A DNA stretch of 43,036 nt from an uncultured Dorea sp. (GTDB lineage Bacteria; Bacillota; Clostridia; Lachnospirales; Lachnospiraceae). The number at the start of each line of letters is the position of its first letter. Position 1 is the stretch's first letter. The stretch covers positions 10,459 to 53,494 of the forward strand of contig CAJULU010000012.1 in NCBI GenBank assembly GCA_910587575.1, read 5' to 3'. Positions 17,886 through 27,133 of the stretch are shown here, in pieces. A program made the position numbers and the translations under genes. A model generated the notes under the pieces. It was not told where the DNA came from, ran no database searches, and saw only the letters and a program-made list of their open reading frames with translations.

Positions 17886-17903
17886 AGGAATGGAGGTGTT
17901 CTG

Positions 17904-19670
17904 ATGAAAAAAGCATTACCGGTCGGTGTGGAAAATTTTGAAGATATGGTGAAGTCTGGCTATTACTATGTAGATAAAACAATGTTCATAAAGGAATTAT
18001 TAGATCTGAAAGGAAAAGTGAATGTATTTACCCGTCCAAGAAGATTCGGGAAGACGTTAAATTTAAGTATGCTCCGGTATTTTTTTGAAGACAGCGGGGA
18101 TATAGAAAAGAATCACCAGAATAAAGAGCTCTTCCGGGGAATGAGGATTTTTGATGCCGGAGAGAGTTATACCAGTCAGATGGGGAAATACCCTGTGATG
18201 AACCTGACGCTGAAATCGGCAAAGCAGGGAAATTTTGAGAACGCCTACTATGAGCTTCAGGCTGAGATTGCGTCTGAATTTGACAGACATAGAAATATTA
18301 TTGAACAGGAAAAGGAACGGATTACGCCAAAAGAATATGAGCAGTACCTCAGCATTGCAGATGAACAGGCAGATGAAAAACTGGTACGGGGTTCGTTAAA
18401 ATTATTCAGCAGATGTATGTATAAGATTACAGGCAGGAATACAGTTATCTTAATTGATGAATATGATGTGCCGCTGGAGAATGCGTATTTCAGAGGATTT
18501 TATGAAAAAATGGTGGACTTTATCCGGTCTTTATTTGAATCGGCATTGAAAACCAATGATTATCTGTATTTTGCTGTTATTACAGGGTGTCTGAGGATTT
18601 CAAAGGAGAGTATTTTTACAGGATTAAACCATCTGAACATTATTTCCGTACTTGACAAAAAGTACAGCGAACATTTTGGATTTATTGAACCAGAGGTAAT
18701 TCAGATGATGTCGTATTTTGGTGTAGAGAGTCGTTTTTCAGTAATGAAAGAATGGTATGATGGGTATATGTTTGGAAATACAGAGGTCTATAATCCGTGG
18801 AGTGTCATAAAGTTTTTGTATGATTTATATTCAGATGCAGATGCATTTCCACATCCATATTGGATTAATACCAGTTCTAATGATATTATCAAGGATTTAG
18901 TTGCCAGGGCTGACCGGGAGATGAAGGGGCAGATTGAGACGCTTTTGAGCGGCGGGACGATGGATATCCGGGTGCATGAAGAAGTTACTTATGATGATAT
19001 GCACAGCAATGGTGAGAACTTGTGGAATTTCCTTTATTTTACCGGATATCTGACCAAAGAAAGAGAATATTTTAAAGAGAACTATATATTTCTAAAGGTG
19101 CGTATTCCCAATGTAGAGGTTATGACGATTTATGAGACTACAATTATGAACTGGATGAAAGAGATTGTAAAGAAAGAAGATTTTCATGATTTGTACCTGG
19201 CAATGGAAGAAGGAAATGCGCAGCGTATGACGGATATCCTGAATGGACAGCTTTTTCGTACCATTAGTTTTTATGACAGTGCAGAGAATTTCTATCATGG
19301 TTTTTTAACCGGTATTTTAAGTCAGAGTGAGAACTATCTGGTAAAGTCTAACCGTGAATCGGGAAACAGCCGTTCGGATATTATGGTCAAAAGCCCTTCC
19401 TTGCGGGGGCGGTCATTTATTCTGGAATTAAAGGTATCGGACTCGGTTGATGATTTGGAAATGGATGCCAGGAAAGCGTTACAGCAGATTTATGATAAAA
19501 AATATGCGGAAGAATTAAGGAAAGAGGGGTATCGGAGGATAGATTGTTATGGGATATCGTTCTTTCGGAAGGATTGTGAGGTTTGGTCTGGAGATTTTTA
19601 TGAAAAAATGGAAAACAGTTCTGATTGCGGCAGCCGCCGTTATTTCAATGATTGTGAATATCGGGTTTAG
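17904..19670 (+). CDS. AAA-ATPase-like protein with C-terminal PD-(D/E)XK nuclease-like domain
   Basis: 588 residues. The N-terminus (ALPVGVENFEDMVKSGYYYV, DKTMFIKELL, then TRPRRFGKTLNLSML as the P-loop region) is the hallmark of PF09820 AAA-ATPase-like proteins, abundant in Lachnospiraceae and Bacteroides. IDEYDVPLENAY serves as Walker B. The C-terminal domain (from ~470) carries SRSDIMVKSP and FILELKVSD, the D-x(n)-ExK pattern of PD-(D/E)XK nucleases (PF08011). Function is unproven. GGAGGT precedes ATG 17904. The frame runs about 20 residues past the usual C-terminal GISF..K motif and overlaps the next gene by 71 bases. Confidence 0.88.
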   Translation: MKKALPVGVENFEDMVKSGYYYVDKTMFIKELLDLKGKVNVFTRPRRFGKTLNLSMLRYFFEDSGDIEKNHQNKELFRGMRIFDAGESYTSQMGKYPVMNLTLKSAKQGNFENAYYELQAEIASEFDRHRNIIEQEKERITPKEYEQYLSIADEQADEKLVRGSLKLFSRCMYKITGRNTVILIDEYDVPLENAYFRGFYEKMVDFIRSLFESALKTNDYLYFAVITGCLRISKESIFTGLNHLNIISVLDKKYSEHFGFIEPEVIQMMSYFGVESRFSVMKEWYDGYMFGNTEVYNPWSVIKFLYDLYSDADAFPHPYWINTSSNDIIKDLVARADREMKGQIETLLSGGTMDIRVHEEVTYDDMHSNGENLWNFLYFTGYLTKEREYFKENYIFLKVRIPNVEVMTIYETTIMNWMKEIVKKEDFHDLYLAMEEGNAQRMTDILNGQLFRTISFYDSAENFYHGFLTGILSQSENYLVKSNRESGNSRSDIMVKSPSLRGRSFILELKVSDSVDDLEMDARKALQQIYDKKYAEELRKEGYRRIDCYGISFFRKDCEVWSGDFYEKMENSSDCGSRRYFNDCEYRV

Positions 19671-20169
19671 TACGTTTTATCTGTTTCAGTATAGTTCCAG
19701 GGTTGTCAGAAGAGTGATTTCGGATATGGAGACGTCTGATGATGATTCTGATGAGCCGTTTTATGAGGAGGAAGAAGAGACGCAGGAGGAAAAATTTCAG
19801 CGTATTGACAGGGAGATGCAGGCGGTTGCGGAGTATCTTTATACAGAGGGGAGGCTTGCCGGTACAGAGGCGGCTGACGGGATTGATACGTCCTTTACGT
19901 CGATGATGGATGCGAAGGGATGGCCTTATGCCGTCGTGTACCGGGAAGAGACGGAATTTGAAGGCGGGATAAAGGGATATAAGGTGCAGAAAGTCACGTA
20001 TGAGTATATGAAGGATTATGGGAATCAGGATGAATTTGTCTATGAGGAGGAGTATTGCGATGAGAGCGGAAATCCGGTTATGGATACGCAGATTCTGGAC
20101 TTCTTTCTTGTGGATAAGGATACGTTGGAAGTGACGGATGAGAAAACGGATCAGTGGCATTCGTTTTAG
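19600..20169 (+). CDS. Membrane-anchored protein of unknown function
   Basis: 189 residues. A short basic start (MKKWK) and one hydrophobic segment (residues ~6-29) suggest an N-terminal anchor or uncleaved signal. An acidic stretch follows (~43-60), then an apparently extracellular domain rich in Glu, Tyr and Asp. No family recognised. The chosen ATG 19600 has GGAG six bases upstream; it overlaps the 3' end of the AAA/nuclease gene by 71 bases in another frame. Confidence 0.65.
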   Translation: MKKWKTVLIAAAAVISMIVNIGFSTFYLFQYSSRVVRRVISDMETSDDDSDEPFYEEEEETQEEKFQRIDREMQAVAEYLYTEGRLAGTEAADGIDTSFTSMMDAKGWPYAVVYREETEFEGGIKGYKVQKVTYEYMKDYGNQDEFVYEEEYCDESGNPVMDTQILDFFLVDKDTLEVTDEKTDQWHSF

Positions 20170-20274
20170 ATGTTTTATGTTTCATAATTTTATACTTTTT
20201 ATTTCGCCCTGTCATACTCTTCCCGGGAGAAATAGATTATAATGGATGAAAGTTCTGGCAGGAGGTAAGTAAGA

Positions 20275-22284
20275 ATGGAAGCAAAGTTGAAACAGATGCT
20301 ATACGGCGGTGATTATAACCCGGAACAGTGGCCAGGAGAGATCTGGCAGAAAGACATGGAACTGTTCGATAAGGCGGGGATTAACAGCGCCACGATTAAT
20401 GTATTTTCATGGGCAAGGATCCAACCCTCGGAGGAGGTCTATGATTTCCGTGAGCTGGATGAGATTGTGGATATGCTGACCAGGGAAGGGAAACAGATTG
20501 TGCTGGCCACTTCTACGGCGGCACTCCCGGCCTGGATGGTGAAGCGTTATCCCGAGGTGACGAGAACGGACTATGAGGGGCGCCGCCACAAATTCGGGCA
20601 GCGGCATAACGCCTGTCCCAACAGTCCGGTGTACCGGCATTTTATCACAGAGATTGCAGGAAAACTGGCAGAGAGGTACGGTGATCGTGAGAATGTGGTG
20701 TGCTGGCATGTGAACAACGAATACGGCGGGGAGTGCTACTGTGAGAACTGTGAGAAGGCATTCCGTGTCTGGCTTAGAAAGAAATATAAGACCATAGAGG
20801 CGCTGAACCGGGCATGGAATCTGGCGTTCTGGGGACACACGATCTATGACTGGGACGAGATTGTACTGCCGAATGCGCTCAGTGAGGGAATCGGGGAAGA
20901 GGGAACGGCATTTGCAGGGATTTCCATCGATTACCGGCGTTTCAATTCGGACAGTCTGCTGGAGAATTTCAAGCTGGAGAAAGCGGCGATCAGACGATAT
21001 GACAAAAAGACCCCGGTTACCACCAATCTGATGGGGACGTTTAAAGGGCTTGATTATTTCAAATGGGCGAAGGAGATGGATATCATTTCCTGGGACAACT
21101 ATCCCAGCTATGACACGCCCTGGAGTATGACGGCCATGCGTCATGACTTGATGCGGGGCTTAAAGGATGAGCCGTTCATGCTGATGGAGCAGACTCCAAG
21201 CCAGCAGAACTGGCAGCCGTATAATTCGCTGAAGAAACCGGGACAGATGCGTGCACAGAGTTATCAGACGATTGCCCATGGCGCAGATACGATACAGTTT
21301 TTCCAGCTGCGCAGATCTGTAGGAGGATGTGAGAAATTCCACGGTGCTGTGATTGAACATGCAGGCTCTGACCAGACAAGGGTATTTCGGGAAGTTGCCA
21401 GACTGGGAGCAGAACTGAAGGAGATTGGCAGCACGGTCATCGGTTCCAGAAATGAAGCCAGGGTGGGAATCATCTTTGACTGGGATAATTACTGGGCTCT
21501 TGAGTATACAAGCGGCCCTAATCAGGATCTGCGGTATGTAGACCAGATCTGGCAGTATTATGATTATTTCTACAATCAAAATATTGCGGTTGATATGATA
21601 CCTGTAGACGGGGATTTTGGAAAGTATGATCTGATAGTTGCGCCGGTGCTTTATATGATGAAAGAGGGGATGAAAGAGGCCGTCGAGGAATTCGTATCGG
21701 CAGGAGGAACCTTTGTGACAGGATTCATGAGCGGTATCGTGGATCAGTCGGATAACGTGTATCTTGGGGGATACCCGGGGCCGCTGCGCAAACTTGCGGG
21801 CATATGGGCGGAAGAGATCGATGCACTGGCGCCGGAGCAGTCTAACAAGGTTGTGTTTAAGGACGGTATGAAGGAGCAGTGCAGGCTGTTGTGTGATATC
21901 ATCCATCTGGAGGGGGCAGAGGAGATTGCACAGTACGAAAGCGACTTCTACGCAGGAACACCGGCGGTTACGAAGAACTGCTTTGGAAAAGGCTGTGTGT
22001 ATTATGTGGGAACCGTGCTGAATGCGGACGGGCTTTCCAAGGTTCTGGATATGGTATGTGAAGAGGCGGGAATCGCTGCAGTGATTGAGGAAGAGACGGA
22101 ACTTGAAGTGACAAGAAGGAGCACGGAAACAGAATACATTTACTTTGCCATGAACTTTAAAGACCAGGAAGTGGTTCTTCCGTCTGTATTTGCCGGAAAG
22201 ACGGATCTGCTTACCGGCAGGAAGATGGAGGAAGGAGAAAAGCTGCTTAAATATGACGTCCGGGCGGTGATCAGTCCCAGATAG
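20275..22284 (+). CDS. GH42 beta-galactosidase
   Basis: 669 residues, normal for GH42. Cytosolic enzyme that removes terminal beta-galactose; no signal peptide. The N-terminal MLYGGDYNPEQWP is diagnostic. Glu149 in WHVNNEYG is the acid/base and Glu305 in FMLMEQTPS the nucleophile. A cysteine cluster (RHNACPNS, then CYCENC) matches the zinc site of many GH42 enzymes. Domain B (trimerisation) and a short C-terminal domain follow. AGGAGG lies a few bases before ATG 20275, and TATAAT at 20238-20243 is a probable -10. No transporter or regulator is adjacent, so the natural substrate (galacto-oligosaccharide or plant galactan) is not indicated. Confidence 0.93.
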   Translation: MEAKLKQMLYGGDYNPEQWPGEIWQKDMELFDKAGINSATINVFSWARIQPSEEVYDFRELDEIVDMLTREGKQIVLATSTAALPAWMVKRYPEVTRTDYEGRRHKFGQRHNACPNSPVYRHFITEIAGKLAERYGDRENVVCWHVNNEYGGECYCENCEKAFRVWLRKKYKTIEALNRAWNLAFWGHTIYDWDEIVLPNALSEGIGEEGTAFAGISIDYRRFNSDSLLENFKLEKAAIRRYDKKTPVTTNLMGTFKGLDYFKWAKEMDIISWDNYPSYDTPWSMTAMRHDLMRGLKDEPFMLMEQTPSQQNWQPYNSLKKPGQMRAQSYQTIAHGADTIQFFQLRRSVGGCEKFHGAVIEHAGSDQTRVFREVARLGAELKEIGSTVIGSRNEARVGIIFDWDNYWALEYTSGPNQDLRYVDQIWQYYDYFYNQNIAVDMIPVDGDFGKYDLIVAPVLYMMKEGMKEAVEEFVSAGGTFVTGFMSGIVDQSDNVYLGGYPGPLRKLAGIWAEEIDALAPEQSNKVVFKDGMKEQCRLLCDIIHLEGAEEIAQYESDFYAGTPAVTKNCFGKGCVYYVGTVLNADGLSKVLDMVCEEAGIAAVIEEETELEVTRRSTETEYIYFAMNFKDQEVVLPSVFAGKTDLLTGRKMEEGEKLLKYDVRAVISPR

Positions 22285-22289
22285 CTTTT

Positions 22290-22366
22290 CAGCGCTCCGT
22301 CCGGTCAGAAATTGAACCAGACGGCTTAGGACAGTTCGTTTGTCAAATCAGCCGGATGGAGCGCTG
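22290..22366. terminator. Long inverted repeat between convergent genes, probable bidirectional terminator
   Basis: Arms 22290-22305 and 22351-22366 (starting CAGCGCTCCGTCC) pair over 16 bases with G-T pairs, closing a ~45-base region. It fills nearly the whole gap between the GH42 stop and the minus-strand membrane protein stop. T-runs are weak, so a structured RNA is an alternative. Confidence 0.5.
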
Positions 22367-22368
22367 CA

Positions 22369-22947
22369 TTAGTAGCGGATAGAAAAGAAGAGCGGAAGGT
22401 CGGGAGGAAAGCATGTGAATACAAAATAGCATAGAGACATCACAATCCACAGAGAGAAGGTTGTGGTCTGTGACGTATTCTGCATGCTTCTCCGATAAAA
22501 ATGTGCGTCCATGCCAAATGCGAACAGGATGCTGAACAGAAAAATGCCAATATCCATCAATAGAAAATCCTGTCCGGTTATCCCTGTATAGGTGTAGAAC
22601 AGGGTGACCGTTGCGGCCATGGCACATACGGCGGCCAGGAAACGATAGTAGAAGAACCGGACCGGTTCCGGGCGGTATCTTAAGTATTCCAGAACCGATA
22701 CGAACAGGATTGGAAAGAACACAAGCTTTAAGTGTTCCCAGACGGACTCGTTGATGGGGCAGAAAAGGGCAATAAAAGCCGCTTTCCCGGATAACTGGTA
22801 GAGAAAGTGATTCAGAAAGCCCAGGAGGATTGCAGCCACGGCAAAGGGCCTGTCCTTTTGGGCAAGATATTTTTGTGTGTCCATACATTTTCTTAGGAGA
22901 TGTATGGACATTATTTTTAGATTAGATTTTAATTTCGCAGTATTCAT
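22369..22947 (-). CDS. DUF6512-like integral membrane protein
   Basis: 192 residues with five hydrophobic segments. The motif FLYQLSG followed by CPINESVWEHLKLVFFP is typical of a small Firmicutes membrane family (DUF6512 as I recall it). Function unknown. ATG 22947 has AGGTG seven bases upstream. Monocistronic and convergent with the beta-galactosidase gene. Confidence 0.75.
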   Translation of the reverse strand: MNTAKLKSNLKIMSIHLLRKCMDTQKYLAQKDRPFAVAAILLGFLNHFLYQLSGKAAFIALFCPINESVWEHLKLVFFPILFVSVLEYLRYRPEPVRFFYYRFLAAVCAMAATVTLFYTYTGITGQDFLLMDIGIFLFSILFAFGMDAHFYRRSMQNTSQTTTFSLWIVMSLCYFVFTCFPPDLPLFFSIRY

Positions 22948-23034
22948 AGAAAGACACCTCTTGTTTCAGTATATGCGGACAGGCAGAAAAATATGAGTAA
23001 AAGCGGTTTGTCGAAAAATGTCAGACGGTTTTTC

Positions 23035-23063
23035 TTGAAGCCGGGAAAATGCTATGATAGAAT
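23035..23063 (+). promoter_or_regulatory. Candidate promoter for the DUF2325-like gene
   Basis: TTGAAG (23035-23040), 17 bases, TAGAAT (23058-23063). The leader to the start at 23271 is about 200 bases and contains a short frame (MTAEDSQAYKW, 23192-23227) with GGAGGG six bases upstream. It then has a small CCGGCTTGGCCGG hairpin. The rest of the 22948-23270 gap shows nothing else. Confidence 0.5.
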
Positions 23064-23270
23064 AGAACACATCAAATGAAATGCGTATATGAGATTCATG
23101 TATTCTGAGATTTTCATTTATTATCTATGGCGGTTCGCCAGATTATTTCAAAAGGTAAGAGTATTGGTTCATTTGCATGGGAGGGATGCCTATGACTGCG
23201 GAGGATTCGCAGGCTTATAAGTGGTAGTTCCGGCTTGGCCGGTCTGGTGTTGTATTTCAGGAGGTTTGAT

Positions 23271-25028
23271 ATGGACAGGGATAGGATGATATATAGCGGG
23301 CTGCGCTGCAAGGTGAATACGAAGGCTGCGTTTGTGGATATGTGTATGGAGAATCCGGCACTGGCATCGAAGATGCTTATGAGTTCCATTATCGTATCAG
23401 AGTGTGGGAAGAAGGTGTGCGCCCTTGAGGAAGAAGAAAAAGAAGGTGTGGTTGCTGTGAGGGTAGAACTGAATGAGGAGAAGCGGGAGCAGATCTATGA
23501 CGATGTATTCGGGGATAAGCTGAGAGAAGGCAGGTTCGCACGGCTTACGGACAGCCACAGGAAACTGCTGGAACCGATTCAGATAATGCATAAGAAGGAG
23601 ATGGAAGTGGATGTGATACCCTTTCTTGCATACGGAATTGCCAGAAACAGCCGCTGCAGGAGCATGCTTCTTCAGTCTGCGAAAGAATGTACGGGCGAAT
23701 GCCTGGAGGCTTTTCGTGGGTCAGAGTACCATACGGAAAGATTCTTAAGGAAATTCTTACTGGAAGAAAGGAAAGCAGTAAAGCTGGCGGCGGGCCTAAT
23801 GATTCTGCTCAGGGAAGAAGAGTCTGACGAGAAGTACCGGATGGTCATGGATATTATCTACGCAGGCTACCGGTCTGTAAAGAATAAGACGAAGAAACTT
23901 GACTGTCTCAGTGGAGAGGCGTACCAGGATATCATGGAGAAAGATCAGGTTGCGGAACTGCTTCTGTCACAGATGGTCATACAGATGGTGATTGCGGAGG
24001 ATCTGGGTATCCCGCTGGCAGAGGATTATAAATTCTGCCAGGTAGTATGTATGCTGAAAGACTATGAGAATGACCGCCTTCATCCACAGGAGAAGGAGAT
24101 TGACATGACAGAGGGGAAGCGGATTTACAGGAAATTTCTGAGGGACCACTGGGAACCGGGGGCGTATTATGTGAGTGCATTTTTGGAGAAGGAGGACGGA
24201 GAGACGTTTGAGTTGTGGGAGAAGATGGAAGATCTGCTGAATGTCTTTGGAATGGAGATCAGGGCTTTGTACGGGCTGAACCTGGAAAAGTGGGAGGCAG
24301 AGATGCTGTGTACGATTTTCGAAGAAAAAGACTGGGAGCGGTACCGGTATTTTCTGTTAATTGCTACATTGTGTAAGTATATCCAGCAGATTGAGAGTAT
24401 GTATGAGAATGAGATTCCGGAGGAAGTGCAGTATCGGAAATCCTGTGAGGAAAAGGCGGTCAGGGAAAAAGTGGTTAAGGAAAAGGAGATGGAGACAGAG
24501 TGCGTCAGAAAGCAGATGGAAGAAAGAGTCCGCTGTCTAAAACGGCAGAACCGGGAGAAAGAGAATGCACTGGCAGAGGCTGAACGGAGGATGGAACGGC
24601 TGAAACGGGAATGTCAGAAGAATGAAGAATTACATGAGAAGGAAAAGGAGGAGCTGGTGAGGCTTCGTGAGTTTATCTTTCGGATGAAAGGGGAAGAAGA
24701 CGGGGAGGAGCCGGACGGGAAAGGAAAAGAGGGAAAAATGTTTGATACGGGAAGGCTGAACCGGAGTATTGTCATCGGAGGACACCGGAACTGGCAGAAG
24801 AAGCTTCGCCAGTGTCTGCCGGGCAGTCAGTTTCTGGCATCGGATTATATGAATTTTGATCCGGCAGTGCTGCACAATAAGAAATATATTATTGTGAATA
24901 CGGACATTCTGAAGCATGGTCTGTACTATAAGATTATGAATGAACGGAAGAAAGGGCAGAAGATCCTGTATGTCCATGGGAATAATGTGGACCGGACGCT
25001 GCGGGAGATTGCGAAGCAGATCGGTTAG
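23271..25028 (+). CDS. Coiled-coil protein with C-terminal DUF2325-like domain
   Basis: 585 residues. About 1-400 is a helical domain I do not recognise, rich in charged residues and Cys. Residues ~400-490 are a strong coiled coil (Glu/Lys/Arg). The last ~85 residues (IVIGGHRNW to REIAKQIG) resemble DUF2325: a nucleotide-like GG start, then IIVNTDILKHGLYYKIMNE where the family has a His-Ala-Tyr-Lys pattern, and a final strand (KILYVHGNN). ATG 23271 has AGGAGG six bases upstream. No neighbour suggests a role. Confidence 0.7.
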   Translation: MDRDRMIYSGLRCKVNTKAAFVDMCMENPALASKMLMSSIIVSECGKKVCALEEEEKEGVVAVRVELNEEKREQIYDDVFGDKLREGRFARLTDSHRKLLEPIQIMHKKEMEVDVIPFLAYGIARNSRCRSMLLQSAKECTGECLEAFRGSEYHTERFLRKFLLEERKAVKLAAGLMILLREEESDEKYRMVMDIIYAGYRSVKNKTKKLDCLSGEAYQDIMEKDQVAELLLSQMVIQMVIAEDLGIPLAEDYKFCQVVCMLKDYENDRLHPQEKEIDMTEGKRIYRKFLRDHWEPGAYYVSAFLEKEDGETFELWEKMEDLLNVFGMEIRALYGLNLEKWEAEMLCTIFEEKDWERYRYFLLIATLCKYIQQIESMYENEIPEEVQYRKSCEEKAVREKVVKEKEMETECVRKQMEERVRCLKRQNREKENALAEAERRMERLKRECQKNEELHEKEKEELVRLREFIFRMKGEEDGEEPDGKGKEGKMFDTGRLNRSIVIGGHRNWQKKLRQCLPGSQFLASDYMNFDPAVLHNKKYIIVNTDILKHGLYYKIMNERKKGQKILYVHGNNVDRTLREIAKQIG

Positions 25029-25070
25029 GATAAAATAAGGGGCAGGATGGGGGATGCTGGGAAACGGTAC

Positions 25071-25107
25071 GCCGGCAGGGCATGTATTACGGTGTGCCCA
25101 TGGGTAG
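25071..25107 (+). repeat. Dispersed intergenic repeat, copy B (partial)
   Basis: Carries GCCGGCAGGGCATGTATTAC then GGTGTGCCCATGGGTA, matching the right half of the copy at 35496-35577 read on the opposite strand. It lies in the 303-base gap before tRNA-Lys, which otherwise holds only the tRNA promoter. Confidence 0.75.
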
Positions 25108-25259
25108 GGCAAATAATATGCGGCAGTCATGTGTGGATGTGCATTCGGTTCCAGGCCCCCTTATTCGTGGGATTTTGCAGCAGAACCCTTTATAATTGTA
25201 AAAAAAAGCGGGGATTAGAAAAAAAGATGAAAAAAAGTTAAAAATTTGAAAAAACCCTC

Positions 25260-25288
25260 TTGCATTTCGGTGAAAAGTGTTATATAAT
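25260..25288 (+). promoter_or_regulatory. Promoter of tRNA-Lys
   Basis: TTGCAT (25260-25265), 17 bases, TATAAT (25283-25288), 43 bases before the mature tRNA 5' end. Confidence 0.8.
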
Positions 25289-25331
25289 AGCTTTCGTGTT
25301 AAGGAAATAATAAAAGAAATTTAAGATTTAA

Positions 25332-25404
25332 GCGCGATTAGCTCAGTTGGTAGAGCACCTGACTCTTAATCAGGGTGTCCAGGGTTCGAGCCCCTGATCG
25401 CGCA
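25332..25404 (+). tRNA. tRNA-Lys (anticodon CTT)
   Basis: 73 bases folding as a full cloverleaf: acceptor GCGCGAT/ATCGCGC, D arm GCTC...GAGC, anticodon stem CCTGA/TCAGG with loop CTCTTAA (anticodon CTT), T arm CAGGG TTCGAGC CCCTG, discriminator A. The 3' CCA is not encoded, so it must be added. Confidence 0.97.
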
Positions 25405-25486
25405 CTTGAAAATCACTGTTTTTGGAGGCTTTTGAGAACTCCGGGGGCGGTGGTTTTTATTGTTGGTTTTATGGATAAAAAAAGGA

Positions 25487-25572
25487 TGTCGGGAAAGAAC
25501 ATTTGTATTCAGTATATTGCAGTAATATCGGATAAGTTGCAATATATTGTATACAGATGTCCTTTCCCGACA
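25487..25572. repeat. 35-bp imperfect inverted repeat, possible terminator of the malic enzyme/aspartase operon
   Basis: Arms 25487-25521 and 25538-25572 match at 31 of 35 positions, with a 16-base loop; both begin TGTCGGGAAAG from their outer ends. On the minus strand the hairpin is followed by a run of seven T, and it lies 38 bases past the aspA stop, so it can terminate that operon. Its length is unusual for a terminator and it may derive from a small mobile element. Confidence 0.8.
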
Positions 25573-25609
25573 CTTCCTGGTATCAACTCCCATCCCGTAG
25601 ACGGGAAAT

Positions 25610-27073
25610 CTATGAAAGATCATCCGTTTTTCTTTTTCTCAGCAGTTCTTTCGCAGAGATACCTGGCTCGGTCATATGTACCGGTTCCAGAATCTCATCC
25701 AGATCTTTTTCATCCAGTAAGCCTTCTTTCAGAATCAGAGACCGCACGGATTCCCCGGTTTTCATGGCGTTTTTGGCAATTTCGGCCGCTTTCTGATAAC
25801 CAACGTGCGGGCAGATGGCAGTAATAATGCCGACACTGTTTTCCACCAGATAACGGCAGCGGCTCTCGTTGGCGGTGATGCCGGTGATGCAGTTATCTAC
25901 GAAGGTCTGGACGGCGTAGGACAACGTATCAATGGACTGGAACATACAGTAGAAAATGATCGGCTCGAATGCATTCAGTTCAAGCTGTCCGGCCTCTGCA
26001 GCCATGGTAATGGTCACGTCATTTCCAATGATATTGAAAGCTACCTGGTTTACTACTTCCGGAATAACAGGATTTACCTTTCCTGGCATAATGGAGGAGC
26101 CGTTCTGACGTGCGGGCAGATTAATCTCTGCAAATCCGGCTCTTGGACCAGAAGACATCAGACGAAGGTCGTTGGCAATCTTTGACAGTGTCACGGCGCA
26201 GGCTTTGACTGCCCCGGATACAGCGACAAAAGAGTCCAGATTCTGTGTGGCATCGATCAGATCAAATGCCTGTACCAGCTCCATGCCAGATAATTCCGCA
26301 AGATTCGGGACAATTCGTTTCAGATAGGAGGCATCTGCATTAATTCCGGTTCCGACGGCGGTTCCGCCCATATTCAGAGTGCACATTTCTTCCATGGCTT
26401 TGTCCATACGGCGGATGTCGCGCATGATTGCCACAGAATATGCCCGAAATTCCTGCCCAAGACGGATTGGTACGGCATCCTGCATCTGGGTGCGTCCCAT
26501 CTTAATGACATGGTCAAATTCTTCAGCCTTTGCTACAAGGGCCTTATGAAGGCGCAGAAGTTCTTCCTTAAGATTCTTAAGGAGCCTTAAGGAGGTCATT
26601 TTTCCGGCTGTAGGGATGACGTCATTGGTGGACTGTCCACAGTTTACATGATCGTTGGGGTTTACAATGGAATAATCCCCCTTCTGGCCGCCTAAGATTT
26701 CGATCGCACGGTTGGCAATGACCTCGTTGGCATTCATGTTAATAGAGGTTCCGGCGCCGCCCTGGATGGGATCGACAATGAAATCTTTGTGAAGTTTTCC
26801 GTCTAAGATCTCGTCACAGGCCTTTGAAATAGCGTCTGCAATCTTTCTGTCAAGGATGCCTACTTCGCAGTTGGTGACAGCGGCTGCTTTTTTAATGTAT
26901 GCCAGGCTGTTGATGATTTCCGGATGCATGTTCAGTCCGGTGATGCGGAAATTTTCGGCGGCTCTTAAGGACTGTACTCCGTAGTAGACACCCTCTGGGA
27001 CGGCTTTTGTCCCGATGGAATCTTCTTCTGTTCTGTAATCTTTATTTTCCTGGTTTTTGTTTTCTGTATTCAT
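25610..27073 (-). CDS. aspA: Aspartate ammonia-lyase (aspartase)
   Basis: 487 residues. Converts L-aspartate reversibly to fumarate and ammonia in the cytosol. The fumarase/aspartase signature GSSIMPGKVNP is at 325-335 with the catalytic Ser in the mobile loop. The GGAGTSINMNANEVIANRA block (~105-123) is of aspartase rather than FumC type. Start ATG 27073 has AAAGGA nine bases upstream; an in-frame ATG at 27112 lacks a ribosome site. It follows the malic enzyme gene by 60 bases on the same strand, so one transcript could link malate, pyruvate, fumarate and aspartate pools. Confidence 0.93.
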   Translation of the reverse strand: MNTENKNQENKDYRTEEDSIGTKAVPEGVYYGVQSLRAAENFRITGLNMHPEIINSLAYIKKAAAVTNCEVGILDRKIADAISKACDEILDGKLHKDFIVDPIQGGAGTSINMNANEVIANRAIEILGGQKGDYSIVNPNDHVNCGQSTNDVIPTAGKMTSLRLLKNLKEELLRLHKALVAKAEEFDHVIKMGRTQMQDAVPIRLGQEFRAYSVAIMRDIRRMDKAMEEMCTLNMGGTAVGTGINADASYLKRIVPNLAELSGMELVQAFDLIDATQNLDSFVAVSGAVKACAVTLSKIANDLRLMSSGPRAGFAEINLPARQNGSSIMPGKVNPVIPEVVNQVAFNIIGNDVTITMAAEAGQLELNAFEPIIFYCMFQSIDTLSYAVQTFVDNCITGITANESRCRYLVENSVGIITAICPHVGYQKAAEIAKNAMKTGESVRSLILKEGLLDEKDLDEILEPVHMTEPGISAKELLRKRKTDDLS

Positions 27074-27133
27074 TTTTGTCAATCCTTTCTTAAATAAAAA
27101 TTTATTCTGCATATTCCGAGATCTTTGTATGGA

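Noticed and set aside
25332..25620. tRNA-Lys 3' end as a phage or island attachment site
   Set aside because: No duplicate of the tRNA 3' end and no integrase are seen within the window.
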